This document shows, piece by piece, positions 1-8,730 of a DNA stretch of 64,000 nt (its first letter is position 1; every line of letters begins with the position of its first letter). The notes under the pieces are model-generated. The model did no database searches. It was not told the origin of the DNA and worked only from the letters and a program-made list of their open reading frames with translations. Origin of the DNA: Chryseobacterium sp. StRB126 (GTDB lineage Bacteria; Bacteroidota; Bacteroidia; Flavobacteriales; Weeksellaceae). The DNA is taken from positions 4,650,001 through 4,714,000 of the forward strand of contig NZ_AP014624.1 in NCBI RefSeq assembly GCF_000829375.1, given 5' to 3'. The position numbers and the translations under genes were made by a program.

Positions 1-259
1 GAACAACTTCATCTGCGGTAAGTATGGATCCCTTTTGCTCTATCTGAACATTTCCTACAAAATATTGGTTACCATCATATTTTGCGGGATCTTTAATAAT
101 TTTATCTGCGTTGATAAGTTTTATTTTATCTTCGGGTTTCAGGGGCTGTGGTTTTGCAGGTGAAGAAGTCTGTAAATAAGGATCTCTCTTCACAGGAGTT
201 TTATCCTGCGCAAAACTAAGCGTAGAAATAAAGATAAACAGAAAAAGGATTATTCTCAT
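1..259 (-). CDS. OstA-like (LptA/OstA_N) protein, N-terminal part
   Basis: The gene runs off the left edge; only about 86 N-terminal residues are visible. The reverse strand starts at the ATG complementary to 257-259 and reads a signal peptide (MRIILFLFIFISTLSFAQ, cleavage after SFA), a Pro/Lys linker, then LINADKIIKDPAKYDG and VGNVQIEQKGSILTADEV. That pattern is the start of the OstA/LptA beta-jellyroll fold, in which a beta strand is read as 'GNV...G..L.AD'. Family members act in lipopolysaccharide export across the periplasm; the role here is inferred from that. It starts 3 nt after the Fur-family stop codon, so the two are probably co-transcribed. Confidence 0.7.
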   Translation of the reverse strand, partial: MRIILFLFIFISTLSFAQDKTPVKRDPYLQTSSPAKPQPLKPEDKIKLINADKIIKDPAKYDGNQYFVGNVQIEQKGSILTADEVV

Positions 260-262
260 TAA

Positions 263-736
263 TTAGTCATTCTTAGTGCCATAAAAATATAGCGAATGAG
301 AATCAATTTTTACGCCAAATGCGTCTTCAATGGCTTCTTTGATTCCTTGGATTCTTGGGTCACAGAATTCAATAATTTCTTCAATTTCTTTATCTGAGTC
401 TTTTTTGTAGATCACCAGGTGGTCGTGCTGCTTGTCAAAATAAGACTTTTCATAAGATGAAGAAGTCAGAGTTTTTTCCCCGAACTGATGCTTACGGATT
501 AAGCCTGCATCAAGGAAAATTTCAATAGTGTTATAAATAGTTGCTTTAGAAACATGATATTTCTTCTGCATCATCAGAAGATACAGATCATCAACATTAA
601 AGTGATGATCCATATTATAAATTTCTTCTAATATCGTATATCTTTCAGGAGTGTTTCTAAACCCTTTTTCCAATAAGTAGTTTCTTAAAACATCCTTGAT
701 TAAAGCTATATTTTTTTCTTTTTGTATTGTATCCAT
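263..736 (-). CDS. Fur-family transcriptional regulator
   Basis: The 157-residue protein has the Fur layout. A winged helix occupies roughly residues 10-85, with recognition helix HVSKATIYNTIEIFLDAGLI (61-80), followed by a dimerisation/metal domain with HDH at 104-106. Fur proteins repress metal or peroxide-stress genes in a metal-dependent way. Unlike classical Fur, the C-terminal domain has no CxxC pairs and the protein contains a single Cys (residue 125), so a structural zinc site of the usual type is absent. A TAAATTTG -7 box lies at 752-759 on the minus strand, about 15 nt before the ATG. The OstA-like gene follows 3 nt downstream. Whether it answers to iron, zinc, manganese or peroxide cannot be read from the sequence. 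Confidence 0.85.
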   Translation of the reverse strand: MDTIQKEKNIALIKDVLRNYLLEKGFRNTPERYTILEEIYNMDHHFNVDDLYLLMMQKKYHVSKATIYNTIEIFLDAGLIRKHQFGEKTLTSSSYEKSYFDKQHDHLVIYKKDSDKEIEEIIEFCDPRIQGIKEAIEDAFGVKIDSHSLYFYGTKND

Positions 737-804
737 TAAAAAAATTATCTACAAATTTATTGATTTTTATTTAAATAGATATTATGGTTTAAATACTCCA
801 GGTA

Positions 805-2799
805 TTAAGAGTTATGACGGAAGTATCCGGACTGTTCAATTTTATTGTCATAAACAGTGAGCTCTGTAATTGGTGCAGACTCCACTTCCACGTTGTGAGA
901 AGACACTCCCCATGCCTTAAAGTCATCACTTCCGATATACTTCACAAAGTTGTAAATATTAAGGGTAATCTTCTGTTTAACAGTAAGAAGTATATCGTTG
1001 ATATAGGTGTTATCTATGATCACATACTTCAAATCCGGTGGTATGTTATGAGCTCTTAAAGAAGGATGACTACTTTTTGAAGGAATGGTTTCATCTGCCA
1101 TAAGATCTTTCAGTACCATATTGAAATAATCATTAATTCTCCTGTCAACTTTAAACCCTAAAAGGAAATTGATCTTATAAACGGTTCCAGGCAGAATTTC
1201 ATCTACCGTATATTTGAATGTATACGGATCTTCTTGATTAACAATACTAAGGATAAAGTAATGATCTGCTCTTTTCGGCTGTTTTTTGATGATAGAATAA
1301 ATAATTTTTGATTCCACTTCATCATTTCTTTTGGCTCTACTCAAATAAGCAAGATTGGTAGCATATTTCGGAATCGTTTCATCCAGCTTCATATCTTTAA
1401 GAATAGATACATATTTCTCAATTTTTACAAACTGAATAAATCTTGTTTTAATAAGTCTTCCGTTATACCATGCATACATAGAAATTCCGATAGAACCAGC
1501 TAATACAACTGTAATCCATCCTCCTTCCATGAATTTGATAATATTGGCACTAAAGAAACCTAATTCAATCGCCATATAAACCAATGCAAAAAACAATATA
1601 AGAATTTTGCTTACTCTGTGTTTCAGTAACCAGAATACCAGCAAAACAGTAGTCATCAGCATTGTGACGGTAATAGAAAGTCCATAAGCGGCTTCCATCT
1701 TTCCTGATTCTCTGAAGTGAAGTACAACAATAATACAAAGAATAAGAAGCCCCCAGTTGATTCTTGGGATATACATCTGCCCTTTCACTCCGGAAGGATA
1801 ATCAATTTTTTGATTAGGCCAAAGGTTAAGCGACATTGCTTCTGAGAATATCGTGAAAGACCCTGTAATCAATGCCTGACTGGCAATAATAGCAGCAGCT
1901 GTTGCTAAAATTACTCCCGGGATGATCATCCATTCTTCCATAATTCCAAAGAACGGGTTTACTACGGAAAAACCAGGTTTGTTATAATTGGTCAAAAGCC
2001 ATGCTCCCTGTCCAAGATAATTCAGAATAAGCATAATCTTCACAAATGCCCAACTTATTCTGATGTTTTTAGCCCCACAATGGCCTAAATCAGAATAAAG
2101 TGCTTCTGCACCGGTTGTACAAAGGAAAACAGCTCCTAAAATAACGATTGCACTTGGAGAGTTGGCAATAAGTTTATAAGCATAGTAAGGGTTGAATGAT
2201 CTTAAAATCTCAAAATTTTCGCTTAAATGCATTACTCCCAAACCTCCTAATACTAAGAACCAAACAACCATCACGGGGCCAAAAAACTTCCCGATAAAGC
2301 TGGTTCCGAATTGCTGTACCACAAAAATAGCTATCAGAATTCCAATGGTAATAGGAACAACAGGGGTATGCGGATTATAGATTTCAAGACCTTCAATGGC
2401 TGACATTACGGTAAGCGATGGGGTAATTACTCCATCTGCAATAAGCGCAGCAGCACCAATAATTGCAATGAGATATAACCATCCTTTCTTAAGATTTCTC
2501 ACCAAGGAAAACAAAGCAAGAATACCTCCTTCACCTTTATTATCTGCCCTTAAAGCAATGATTACATATTTTATTGTGGTTTGAAGAGTAAGGGTCCAGA
2601 TAATACAGGAAAGAGCACCTTCTATATATTCATTGAAAGGCATATTACTCCCTTGGGACCTTGCATTCACAATTGCTTTCATTACGTAAAGCGGAGAGGT
2701 ACCAATATCTCCAAAAACAATTCCTAGAGACACTAAAACTCCAATAAAGGATAGTTTCTTTATGTCGAAGTGGTAACCATCTTCTGTAACTTCTGCCAT
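805..2799 (-). CDS. kup: Kup-family potassium uptake permease
   Basis: The 664-residue protein matches the KUP/HAK/KT family, which imports K+ with H+ symport across the inner membrane. The family signature GDIGTSPLYV is at residues 30-39. About twelve hydrophobic segments follow up to residue ~460, including GEGGILALFSL and TGAEALYSDLGH, which are typical conserved blocks, then a ~190-residue cytoplasmic C-terminal domain. Length is normal for the family. It stands alone: a good promoter (TTG-N17-TAAATTTG) sits 25 nt upstream and the neighbours are unrelated. Confidence 0.95.
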   Translation of the reverse strand: MAEVTEDGYHFDIKKLSFIGVLVSLGIVFGDIGTSPLYVMKAIVNARSQGSNMPFNEYIEGALSCIIWTLTLQTTIKYVIIALRADNKGEGGILALFSLVRNLKKGWLYLIAIIGAAALIADGVITPSLTVMSAIEGLEIYNPHTPVVPITIGILIAIFVVQQFGTSFIGKFFGPVMVVWFLVLGGLGVMHLSENFEILRSFNPYYAYKLIANSPSAIVILGAVFLCTTGAEALYSDLGHCGAKNIRISWAFVKIMLILNYLGQGAWLLTNYNKPGFSVVNPFFGIMEEWMIIPGVILATAAAIIASQALITGSFTIFSEAMSLNLWPNQKIDYPSGVKGQMYIPRINWGLLILCIIVVLHFRESGKMEAAYGLSITVTMLMTTVLLVFWLLKHRVSKILILFFALVYMAIELGFFSANIIKFMEGGWITVVLAGSIGISMYAWYNGRLIKTRFIQFVKIEKYVSILKDMKLDETIPKYATNLAYLSRAKRNDEVESKIIYSIIKKQPKRADHYFILSIVNQEDPYTFKYTVDEILPGTVYKINFLLGFKVDRRINDYFNMVLKDLMADETIPSKSSHPSLRAHNIPPDLKYVIIDNTYINDILLTVKQKITLNIYNFVKYIGSDDFKAWGVSSHNVEVESAPITELTVYDNKIEQSGYFRHNS

Positions 2800-2824
2800 A
2801 TCAGCTTAATTTATTTTAAAGGCG

Positions 2825-2852
2825 CAAATTTATACTAATTTTATGACGTCAA
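2825..2852 (-). promoter_or_regulatory. kup promoter
   Basis: On the minus strand, TTG (2852-2850), a 17-nt spacer, then TAAATTTG (2832-2825). This fits the Bacteroidota sigma-ABfr consensus TTG-N17..23-TAnnTTTG. The box ends 25 nt before the kup ATG. Confidence 0.7.
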
Positions 2853-2881
2853 GAACTTTTCTTCATGAATATAATAAATGA

Positions 2882-2905
2882 AAAAACTTCCTTTCGGAAG
2901 TTTTT
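2882..2905 (-). terminator. Terminator after pdhB
   Basis: Perfect 10-bp stem AAAAACTTCC / GGAAGTTTTT around a 4-nt loop, just past the pdhB stop codon. It is flanked by A/T runs on both sides, so it could work in either direction. Confidence 0.8.
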
Positions 2906-2913
2906 CTCTATAA

Positions 2914-3894
2914 CTATTTTACGTACATCGCTTTTTTGATTTCCTCTTTTACTTTTTCAAGTTTAGGGAACCATTCTGCAAATAATGCTGCAGAGTACGG
3001 TGCAGGTGCATCAGGAGTAGTAATTCTCTTGATTGGAGCATCTAAATAATCGAATGCTTTTTGCTGTACCATATAAGTAATTTCAGAAGATATTGATCCA
3101 AATGGCCAAGCTTCTTCTAAGATCACTAATCTATTTGTTTTCTTTACAGATGCTAAAATAGTATCAAAATCTAAAGGACGAACTGTTCTAAGGTCAATAA
3201 CTTCAACAGAAATTCCTTCTTTCTCCATATCTTCAGCTGCCTGCATTGCCAACTTCATGATCTTCCCGAAAGAAACTAAAGTAACATCTTTACCTTCTCT
3301 CTTGATATCTGCTTTTCCGATAGGTAAATAATATTCTTCTTCAGGAATTTCCATTTTATCACCATACATCTGTTCAGATTCCATGAAGATTACAGGGTCA
3401 TTATCCTGAATAGCTGTTTTTAATAATCCTTTTGCATCATAAGGGTTGGAAGGTACTACTACTTTAAGCCCCGGACAGTTCGCGAACCAACCTTCGAAAG
3501 CCTGAGAGTGCGTAGCTCCTAATTGTCCTGCAGAAGCCGTAGGTCCACGGAAAACGATTGGGCAGTTCCACTGTCCCCCACTCATCTGACGGATTTTCGC
3601 CGCATTGTTGATAATTTGGTCAATTCCTACTAAAGAGAAATTGAATGTCATAAATTCTACGATAGGTCTGTTCCCATTCATTGCAGCCCCTACAGAGATC
3701 CCAGTAAACCCAAGTTCTGCAATCGGTGTATCGATCACTCTTTTTGGACCAAATTCATCCAGCATTCCTTTTGAAGCTTTATATGCACCATTATATTCTG
3801 CAACTTCCTCCCCCATCAGGTAAATGGATTCGTCTTTACGCATTTCCTCGCTCATTGCCTGCGCAATTACCTCACGAAAAGTATATTCTGCCAT
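2914..3894 (-). CDS. pdhB: Pyruvate dehydrogenase E1 component, beta subunit
   Basis: The 326 residues are a full-length transketolase-like E1 beta subunit. The pyrimidine-binding half contains MGEEVAEYNGAYK (26-38), the TPA.IAELGF block (TPIAELGFTGISVG) and the FRGPTASAGQLGATHSQ loop. The C-terminal transketolase domain has VIDLRTVRPLD and EEAWPFGSI. With the alpha subunit it decarboxylates pyruvate on ThDP and acylates the E2 lipoyl group, feeding acetyl-CoA to the TCA cycle. The alpha subunit is not in the window, so the complex is encoded at separate loci. A TATTTTTG box at 3918-3925 lies 23 nt upstream. A branched-chain E1 beta is the alternative, but the sequence fits the pyruvate type better. 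Confidence 0.9.
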   Translation of the reverse strand: MAEYTFREVIAQAMSEEMRKDESIYLMGEEVAEYNGAYKASKGMLDEFGPKRVIDTPIAELGFTGISVGAAMNGNRPIVEFMTFNFSLVGIDQIINNAAKIRQMSGGQWNCPIVFRGPTASAGQLGATHSQAFEGWFANCPGLKVVVPSNPYDAKGLLKTAIQDNDPVIFMESEQMYGDKMEIPEEEYYLPIGKADIKREGKDVTLVSFGKIMKLAMQAAEDMEKEGISVEVIDLRTVRPLDFDTILASVKKTNRLVILEEAWPFGSISSEITYMVQQKAFDYLDAPIKRITTPDAPAPYSAALFAEWFPKLEKVKEEIKKAMYVK

Positions 3895-4019
3895 ATTTTC
3901 TTGAAAAATTTAGACTACAAAAATAGTGTTTTTTTATTATACACATAATAAAAAGGCGTTTCATTTGAATGAGATGTCTTAATATTAATGATAATTCAAA
4001 AAGGGAGTTTTACGGTAAA

Positions 4020-4175
4020 GGGAGTTGGAAGTAGGAAGAGAGAAGTTATTAAGGACAAAAGAACTCCTGAAAATATATTTCTATTGATAGTCTTATATTT
4101 ATTTCGTTATCAAAATCTGATAAGATTTTCAAAAACAATATTTAATAATCTCTACCCTTATCTCCCCAACCTGTT
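4020..4175. repeat. GGAAG-rich dispersed element, copy 1
   Basis: This intergenic stretch starts with a purine-rich end (GGAGTTGGAAGTAGGAAGAG then AGAAGTTATTAAGGAC, 4020-4058) and ends with a pyrimidine-rich end (about 4150-4178). The reverse complement of the far end resembles the first end (GGGGAGATAAGGG.AGAGATTATTAA). Similar paired ends occur at 12994-13121 and 58949-59145. It fills the gap between pdhB and the sigma-factor operon. Confidence 0.45.
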
Positions 4176-4182
4176 CCTTACA

Positions 4183-4794
4183 TTATTTTACTTCCTGAAT
4201 ACTCAATTCTTTATAGTTCTTTCTGAGATCCTGTAAAATTCTTCCGTAGGTTCTTTTATAAATGAAATACAGAAGGTAAAAAGCAATCAGTACAAAAATA
4301 CCAAAAGCAATATAATTTCCCAGTACAGGCACTATCGTATCAGGGTTAGCAGGCAAAGCCTTTATATGATGATTGTTATTCCAACCGTCATGCCACCCTG
4401 CCATGAAATCTCTTGTATTATGATCGAAATGAATAATACTGTCTGTAACAGCCAATATTAATGATATACCTGCATATCCTAAAATAAGGGTTCGCATATT
4501 TAGAATACTTTTCATTAATGTGATACTGTCCTGCCCAGCCTTCATTTTACGAAATAAAAAGATAATTAATCCCGTAAAAACAAAAAACACAGCTATTCTT
4601 ATATAAGGAAATTCTTTATTCAGCCATCCATATAAAGCCCATAAAACCATTTCGACTAATCCGATAATCAATAAAGTTTTGGTTATGGAAACAGATTTAT
4701 GTTTTATCATATTATAAATCTCATTTTCGGAATATTCTTTAAAACAATCAGACTCCTTATTCCAGTCTTTTTTCAACAATTCTAATTCGTCCAT
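4183..4794 (-). CDS. Membrane protein co-transcribed with ECF sigma factor
   Basis: I do not recognise a named family. The 203-residue protein has an acidic/Lys-rich N-terminus (~38 residues, cytoplasmic) and four hydrophobic segments near residues 39-58, 66-85, 102-122 and 155-177. Between TM3 and TM4 is a His/Asp/Asn-rich loop (FDHNTRDF, HDGWNNNHH). Its start codon lies 1 nt after the stop of the ECF sigma gene, so translation is probably coupled. That position is the usual place for an anti-sigma factor, but no zinc-anti-sigma HxxxCxxC motif is visible; the anti-sigma role is an inference from context only. Confidence 0.75.
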   Translation of the reverse strand: MDELELLKKDWNKESDCFKEYSENEIYNMIKHKSVSITKTLLIIGLVEMVLWALYGWLNKEFPYIRIAVFFVFTGLIIFLFRKMKAGQDSITLMKSILNMRTLILGYAGISLILAVTDSIIHFDHNTRDFMAGWHDGWNNNHHIKALPANPDTIVPVLGNYIAFGIFVLIAFYLLYFIYKRTYGRILQDLRKNYKELSIQEVK

Positions 4795-4795
4795 A

Positions 4796-5293
4796 TTATT
4801 TTGTGTTTATTTTGGTTTTTAAATTATTCTTAGCCCTGTTCATCTTTACTCTTGCATTTCCTTCATTAATCCCAAGAATATCTCCAATTTCTTTATAGGA
4901 CTTATCTTCCAGATACATCATGATTAAGGCTTTTTCTACATCAGATAATGTGTAGATTGCCTTATACATTTTCTGGAGCTTATGTTCATCATCTTCATAA
5001 ACCTCATATTCCATTTTAAGGGATGAAACATCGATATCCACTGTTTGTGCATCCTTTTTCTTTGGTTTTCTGAATAAAGTAATTGCTGTATTAAGAGCTA
5101 CCCGATACATCCAGGTCGAAAACTTAGCATCTCCTTTAAAACCAGGAAAAGACTTCCATAACTGAATGGTAATTTCCTGAAAAAGGTCATCATGATCTTC
5201 AGCATTATCTGTATATATCCTGCATATTTTATGGACAAGCTTTTGATTGGGCTTAAAAAAGTCTATAAATGTTTTCTCCTGTTCGGTGCTCAT
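4796..5293 (-). CDS. ECF-type RNA polymerase sigma factor
   Basis: The 165-residue protein has the two domains of group-4 sigma-70 factors. Region 2 spans about residues 13-78 (DDLFQEITIQLWKSFPGF, then KFSTWMYRVALNTAI), binding core polymerase and the -10 element. Region 4 spans about 104-160 (LSDVEKALIMMYLEDKSYKEIGDILG, then NEGNARVKMNRAKNNLK) and forms the -35-binding helix-turn-helix. A short charged linker joins them and there is no extra C-terminal domain. The next gene, a 4-TM protein, starts 1 nt after its stop and may control it. The signal it responds to is unknown. Confidence 0.9.
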   Translation of the reverse strand: MSTEQEKTFIDFFKPNQKLVHKICRIYTDNAEDHDDLFQEITIQLWKSFPGFKGDAKFSTWMYRVALNTAITLFRKPKKKDAQTVDIDVSSLKMEYEVYEDDEHKLQKMYKAIYTLSDVEKALIMMYLEDKSYKEIGDILGINEGNARVKMNRAKNNLKTKINTK

Positions 5294-5341
5294 ATTCTAT
5301 AAGTGGAGAGATTTTATTTTCGTTACATAATTTTTCAAAAA

Positions 5342-5373
5342 AAAATGACATTTCATTTCTGAAATGTCATTTT
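5342..5373 (-). terminator. Terminator after DUF2147 gene
   Basis: Perfect 13-bp stem (AAAATGACATTTC / GAAATGTCATTTT) with a 6-nt loop. On the minus strand it is followed by a run of T. Confidence 0.85.
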
Positions 5374-5394
5374 AAAATTCTATTTAAACTTATA

Positions 5395-5814
5395 TTAATT
5401 AGCTTTCTCCCAAATCTGGGTTCTTCCTAATAATGATAATCCCAGATAACCTCTTACATTAAGCTTATCACCGCCTTTTGTAATGGTACATTTATAAGTT
5501 TTCCCTGTTTTAGGGTCTGTAATAGTACCTCCTGTAAATTCATCACCATCTTTCTTAAGTCCTCTGATGATTTCCAGCCCTACAAGCGGTTTGCCTTTTC
5601 TGTCGTCTTTACAGGTTGTACAATTAGGATCTGCCGGTTTTGTCAATAACTGAGAAATCTTCCCATAATACTTTCCATCAGTCTTTTTGAAGATTTCCAC
5701 AATAGATTTAGCCTGCTTAGTCTCATCATCTATTGTTTTCCACTTTCCTTCTATCTGCGCAAATGTCATCACACCAAATAAAGAAAGCACGAATGTTAAC
5801 ATTATTTTTTTCAT
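5395..5814 (-). CDS. DUF2147 secreted protein
   Basis: A 139-residue exported protein. Residues 1-19 (MKKIMLTFVLSLFGVMTFA) form a clear signal peptide. The mature part reads IEGKWKTIDDET..AKSIVEIFKK.DGKYYGKI, then PNCTTCKDDRKGKPLVGLEII and GGTITDPKTGKTYKC, ending RGYLGLSLLGRTQIWEK. These are the conserved blocks of DUF2147, a small lipocalin-like beta barrel found in Proteobacteria and Bacteroidota. The CTTC pair could form a disulfide in the periplasm. Function is unknown. It is monocistronic, with a strong terminator. Confidence 0.85.
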   Translation of the reverse strand: MKKIMLTFVLSLFGVMTFAQIEGKWKTIDDETKQAKSIVEIFKKTDGKYYGKISQLLTKPADPNCTTCKDDRKGKPLVGLEIIRGLKKDGDEFTGGTITDPKTGKTYKCTITKGGDKLNVRGYLGLSLLGRTQIWEKAN

Positions 5815-5937
5815 ATTTCTATAGTTTTAATTTTAATACAACATACTTTTCTATGTATTGATAAAAATATAAATTAATTCTTAACGAACAAAAATTTTTA
5901 TTATACAAAGCATAAAAGAGCCTATAAATGGATTTAC

Positions 5938-7866
5938 TTATTTAAGCTTCCTATTAATCACTCTATCCATATAATCCTGATACCAAGCCTTTGCAGTTTG
6001 TTTCCCTTGTTCTACTTCAGGAGTTTTTAGTTTGCTAATCAGATTCTTTTCAAGAGCAAGATCTGTTTTATCATATACTCCCACAATTTCCTTGCCATCA
6101 AAACGATAGATATAATTTCCGATCATAAACTGTTCATTATTTCCATCTGAATTCACCATAATTCCCGGATACTTTTTATCACTTACCAAACTTCTTCCCC
6201 AGCTTCTAATGGGTTTATTATATCCGATTAAATCTGCAAGTGTTGGATAGATATCTATTTGCTGCGCCATTTCAGTATTTTCTCCTTTCAGCTGATATAC
6301 TGGATTTGGAGAATATAAAACTAATGGAACGGCAAACCGGTTCATTGCCTTTTCATATTCCGGATAATAGATCTGATTGGTATGATCTCCTGTGAAAACA
6401 AAAATAGTATTGTGAAACCAAGGTTCTTTTTTAGCCGTTTCAAAATATTTTTTAATGGCATAATCCGTGTATTGTATTGGCTCATGCATTTCTATTTTCC
6501 CTTTTTTAAATTTCCCTTGATATTTTTCAGGAATTTTAAACGGATGGTGAGAAGACGCTGTAAACACAGTAGTCATAAAAGGTTGCTTCTTTCCTACATT
6601 TTTAGCAAAATACTGAAGGAATGGTTCATCCCAGACCGCCCACATCCCATCAAAATCCTCATCATGGTTGTATTCTGTTTTCCCGAAATAATGTTTGAAT
6701 CCTAAAATATTTCCAAATCCAAGGAATCCCATAGAGCCATTTGGAGCTCCGTGATAGAAAGAGGTATCATATCCCAAATCATTACAAACAGAAACAATGG
6801 ACTGAATCTTCTGATTGGAGTATGGAGAACCTGTAAAAGCATCTGTAAGACTAGGAATTCCTGCCAAAACACTGCTCATCCCATGGATAGATTGTCTCCC
6901 ATTGGCAAAAGTATTGGGAAAAATGAGACTCTGAGTCGCCAGACTATCCATAAACGGAGTATAGGAAACGTAATCTTTAATATTTTTATCCTTATTAAAA
7001 GCGCCAGAATACTCTCTCCCAAAAGATTCTACGATGAAAATTACAATATTGGGGCGATTTTCCACCTTTCTATCATATACTTTATAAGGCTGTACATGTT
7101 CTTCAATATATTTTTCATCTACAAAATGAACTTCCTTGAAATTATTGGTATTTAAGGTTCTGAAGAATGAAAACGTACTGTTAAGAACCAAATTTCCCTG
7201 CAATGGATTGGTTACAAAACGGGTAGCATCAACCATATTGATAGGTCTTGTGCTATGCTTGAAATCTCCTCTGATTCCTCCTACTACCAAAACTGCTGTA
7301 ATGCATAAAGTAACAATAGAAGATAAAAAATAAGGAAGCAATTGAGTTGGTTTTGCCTCATCCACCTTTACTTTTTTATAAAGGAAAACCCACAATCCCA
7401 TTAAAACAATAAACCAGATCAGCACAAAAGGATGCTGTCCAACGGAAATCATCAGCGTTTGAGAAACATTGGATTCGTGTTCTGCTACCTGAAATACTGC
7501 TGAAGTAAGCCTTGACTGGGAGAATTTATAATAAATAAAATCCCCGAAATTCATACCATAAGCCAATCCGTTCGTCAGAAAATAAATCCAGAAAAGAACC
7601 ATCTGAAACCCTTTCTTTGTATTAATCACCAACGGTAAAAGACTTAACAATATAAATAGTGCATTCACATACAAAATAGCTGTTGTATCGAAGGCTGTAC
7701 CATGGTAAGCCAGTTTAAGATACTCTGAAACAGAGTCTACCTTAATCAGGTCCTTATTAAAATACCAGAATAAAAGTCTTGCAATCTGATAAAAAGCATA
7801 GGCTAAAAAAATCCTGTAAAGCAGTGCCAGAACTTCCTGTTTTCTAAATCCTTTTAAAAATTTCAT
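5938..7866 (-). CDS. LTA synthase-family phosphoglycerol transferase-like protein
   Basis: The 642-residue protein has about five N-terminal transmembrane helices (residues 12-200) and an extracytoplasmic sulfatase/alkaline-phosphatase-fold domain (about 270-600). Metal/catalytic motifs are visible: IVIFIVESFGRE with the metal Glu at 280, the nucleophile region NGRQSIHGMS (Ser326, where Gram-positive LtaS has Thr), and TGDHT. LtaS-family enzymes move phosphoglycerol or phosphoethanolamine head groups from lipids to envelope polymers. Bacteroidota lack lipoteichoic acid, so the acceptor here is unknown; modification of a glycan or lipid A is possible. The gene is divergent from pssA, a phospholipid-synthesis gene. 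A TAAATTTG box ends only 4 nt before the ATG. Confidence 0.85.
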   Translation of the reverse strand: MKFLKGFRKQEVLALLYRIFLAYAFYQIARLLFWYFNKDLIKVDSVSEYLKLAYHGTAFDTTAILYVNALFILLSLLPLVINTKKGFQMVLFWIYFLTNGLAYGMNFGDFIYYKFSQSRLTSAVFQVAEHESNVSQTLMISVGQHPFVLIWFIVLMGLWVFLYKKVKVDEAKPTQLLPYFLSSIVTLCITAVLVVGGIRGDFKHSTRPINMVDATRFVTNPLQGNLVLNSTFSFFRTLNTNNFKEVHFVDEKYIEEHVQPYKVYDRKVENRPNIVIFIVESFGREYSGAFNKDKNIKDYVSYTPFMDSLATQSLIFPNTFANGRQSIHGMSSVLAGIPSLTDAFTGSPYSNQKIQSIVSVCNDLGYDTSFYHGAPNGSMGFLGFGNILGFKHYFGKTEYNHDEDFDGMWAVWDEPFLQYFAKNVGKKQPFMTTVFTASSHHPFKIPEKYQGKFKKGKIEMHEPIQYTDYAIKKYFETAKKEPWFHNTIFVFTGDHTNQIYYPEYEKAMNRFAVPLVLYSPNPVYQLKGENTEMAQQIDIYPTLADLIGYNKPIRSWGRSLVSDKKYPGIMVNSDGNNEQFMIGNYIYRFDGKEIVGVYDKTDLALEKNLISKLKTPEVEQGKQTAKAWYQDYMDRVINRKLK

Positions 7867-7870
7867 GGGG

Positions 7871-7878
7871 CAAATTTA
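7871..7878 (-). promoter_or_regulatory. -7 box of the LTA synthase-like gene
   Basis: TAAATTTG on the minus strand, ending 4 nt before the ATG (7866-7864). Transcription from this box would start at or next to the start codon. No clear TTG is seen at -33. Confidence 0.5.
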
Positions 7879-7917
7879 CATCAAAATCATTTTATTGCGT
7901 TTTTTAGTACATATTAT

Positions 7918-7950
7918 TTTGAGTTAGAATTTTTAAAAAATGTAATTTTG
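7918..7950 (+). promoter_or_regulatory. pssA promoter
   Basis: TTTG (7918-7921), 21-nt spacer, TAATTTTG (7943-7950). The box ends 5 nt before the pssA ATG, which predicts a leaderless or almost leaderless mRNA. Confidence 0.6.
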
Positions 7951-7955
7951 TACTT

Positions 7956-8669
7956 ATGGATTTTATAAAGAATAATCTGGCTAATGCCTTAACCCTGGCT
8001 AATCTATTTGCAGGCTGTGTGGGGGTAATACATCTTATTTTAGGAGACTATCAAACAACGGCAATATGCCTTATCCTCTCCTCTATTTTCGATTTTTTTG
8101 ACGGATTTGTAGCCAGAGCTTTAAAATCAAACTCTAATCTGGGGCTTCAGCTGGATTCTCTTGCGGATATGGTGAGTTTTGGAGTGATCCCCGGGCTTAC
8201 GATGTACAAAGCATTAGAACCATTCGGAGCTGAGCTTCTTGGACTACATTTTCCTTTTGAAATTAAGTATATTGGTTTGGTAGTAACTGTTTTCTCATGC
8301 TTAAGACTTGCCATCTTCAATCTTGATGAGGAGCAGAGGTATTATTTTAAAGGATTAAACACGCCAACCAATACGGTTCTTTTATTTGGACTATACTATG
8401 CTTTTAAGGAAACCGGAACTTTCAGTTTCCTGTTTGAAAATGCATTACTGTTGATCATCCTTTCATTCCTTACGTCATGGCTTCTCATCAGCCCAATCAA
8501 AATGATGGCAATGAAGTTTAAATCCAAAGCATTAAAAGACAATTATCCAAAAGTAGTATTATTGGTAGGCGGAATCGCTATTCTTGCAATTTTTAAGACT
8601 GTAGGAATTCCGATGCTGGTTATCTATTATATATTGGTATCGCTTATTTTTCAAAGACAATTAAAATAG
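7956..8669 (+). CDS. pssA: CDP-diacylglycerol-serine O-phosphatidyltransferase
   Basis: The 237-residue integral membrane enzyme carries the complete CDP-alcohol phosphatidyltransferase motif D-x2-DG-x2-AR-x8-G-x3-D-x3-D: D46, D49-G50, A53-R54, G63, D67 and D71. It condenses CDP-diacylglycerol with L-serine to give phosphatidylserine, the precursor of phosphatidylethanolamine. About seven hydrophobic segments are present. The chosen ATG gives the usual short N-terminus (MDFIKNNLANALTLANLF), and homologues begin the same way. The neighbouring LTA synthase-like gene also acts on phospholipid-derived groups. Confidence 0.9.
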   Translation: MDFIKNNLANALTLANLFAGCVGVIHLILGDYQTTAICLILSSIFDFFDGFVARALKSNSNLGLQLDSLADMVSFGVIPGLTMYKALEPFGAELLGLHFPFEIKYIGLVVTVFSCLRLAIFNLDEEQRYYFKGLNTPTNTVLLFGLYYAFKETGTFSFLFENALLLIILSFLTSWLLISPIKMMAMKFKSKALKDNYPKVVLLVGGIAILAIFKTVGIPMLVIYYILVSLIFQRQLK

Positions 8670-8695
8670 AAATCAAAGGTTAAAACTTTTGATTT
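8670..8695 (+). terminator. Possible terminator after pssA
   Basis: Stem AAATCAAAGG / CTTTTGATTT with one G-U pair and a 6-nt loop, starting at the pssA stop. The T run is short, so it may be weak and allow readthrough into the exonuclease gene. Confidence 0.4.
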
Positions 8696-8730
8696 TTAAT
8701 GAACATATTTTCAAATTATTATTGATTAAC

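Noticed and set aside
3988-4236. Plus-strand 82-codon open frame between pdhB and the sigma-factor operon
   Set aside because: It overlaps the GGAAG-rich repeat and the 3' end of the minus-strand membrane protein gene, and its composition is not protein-like.
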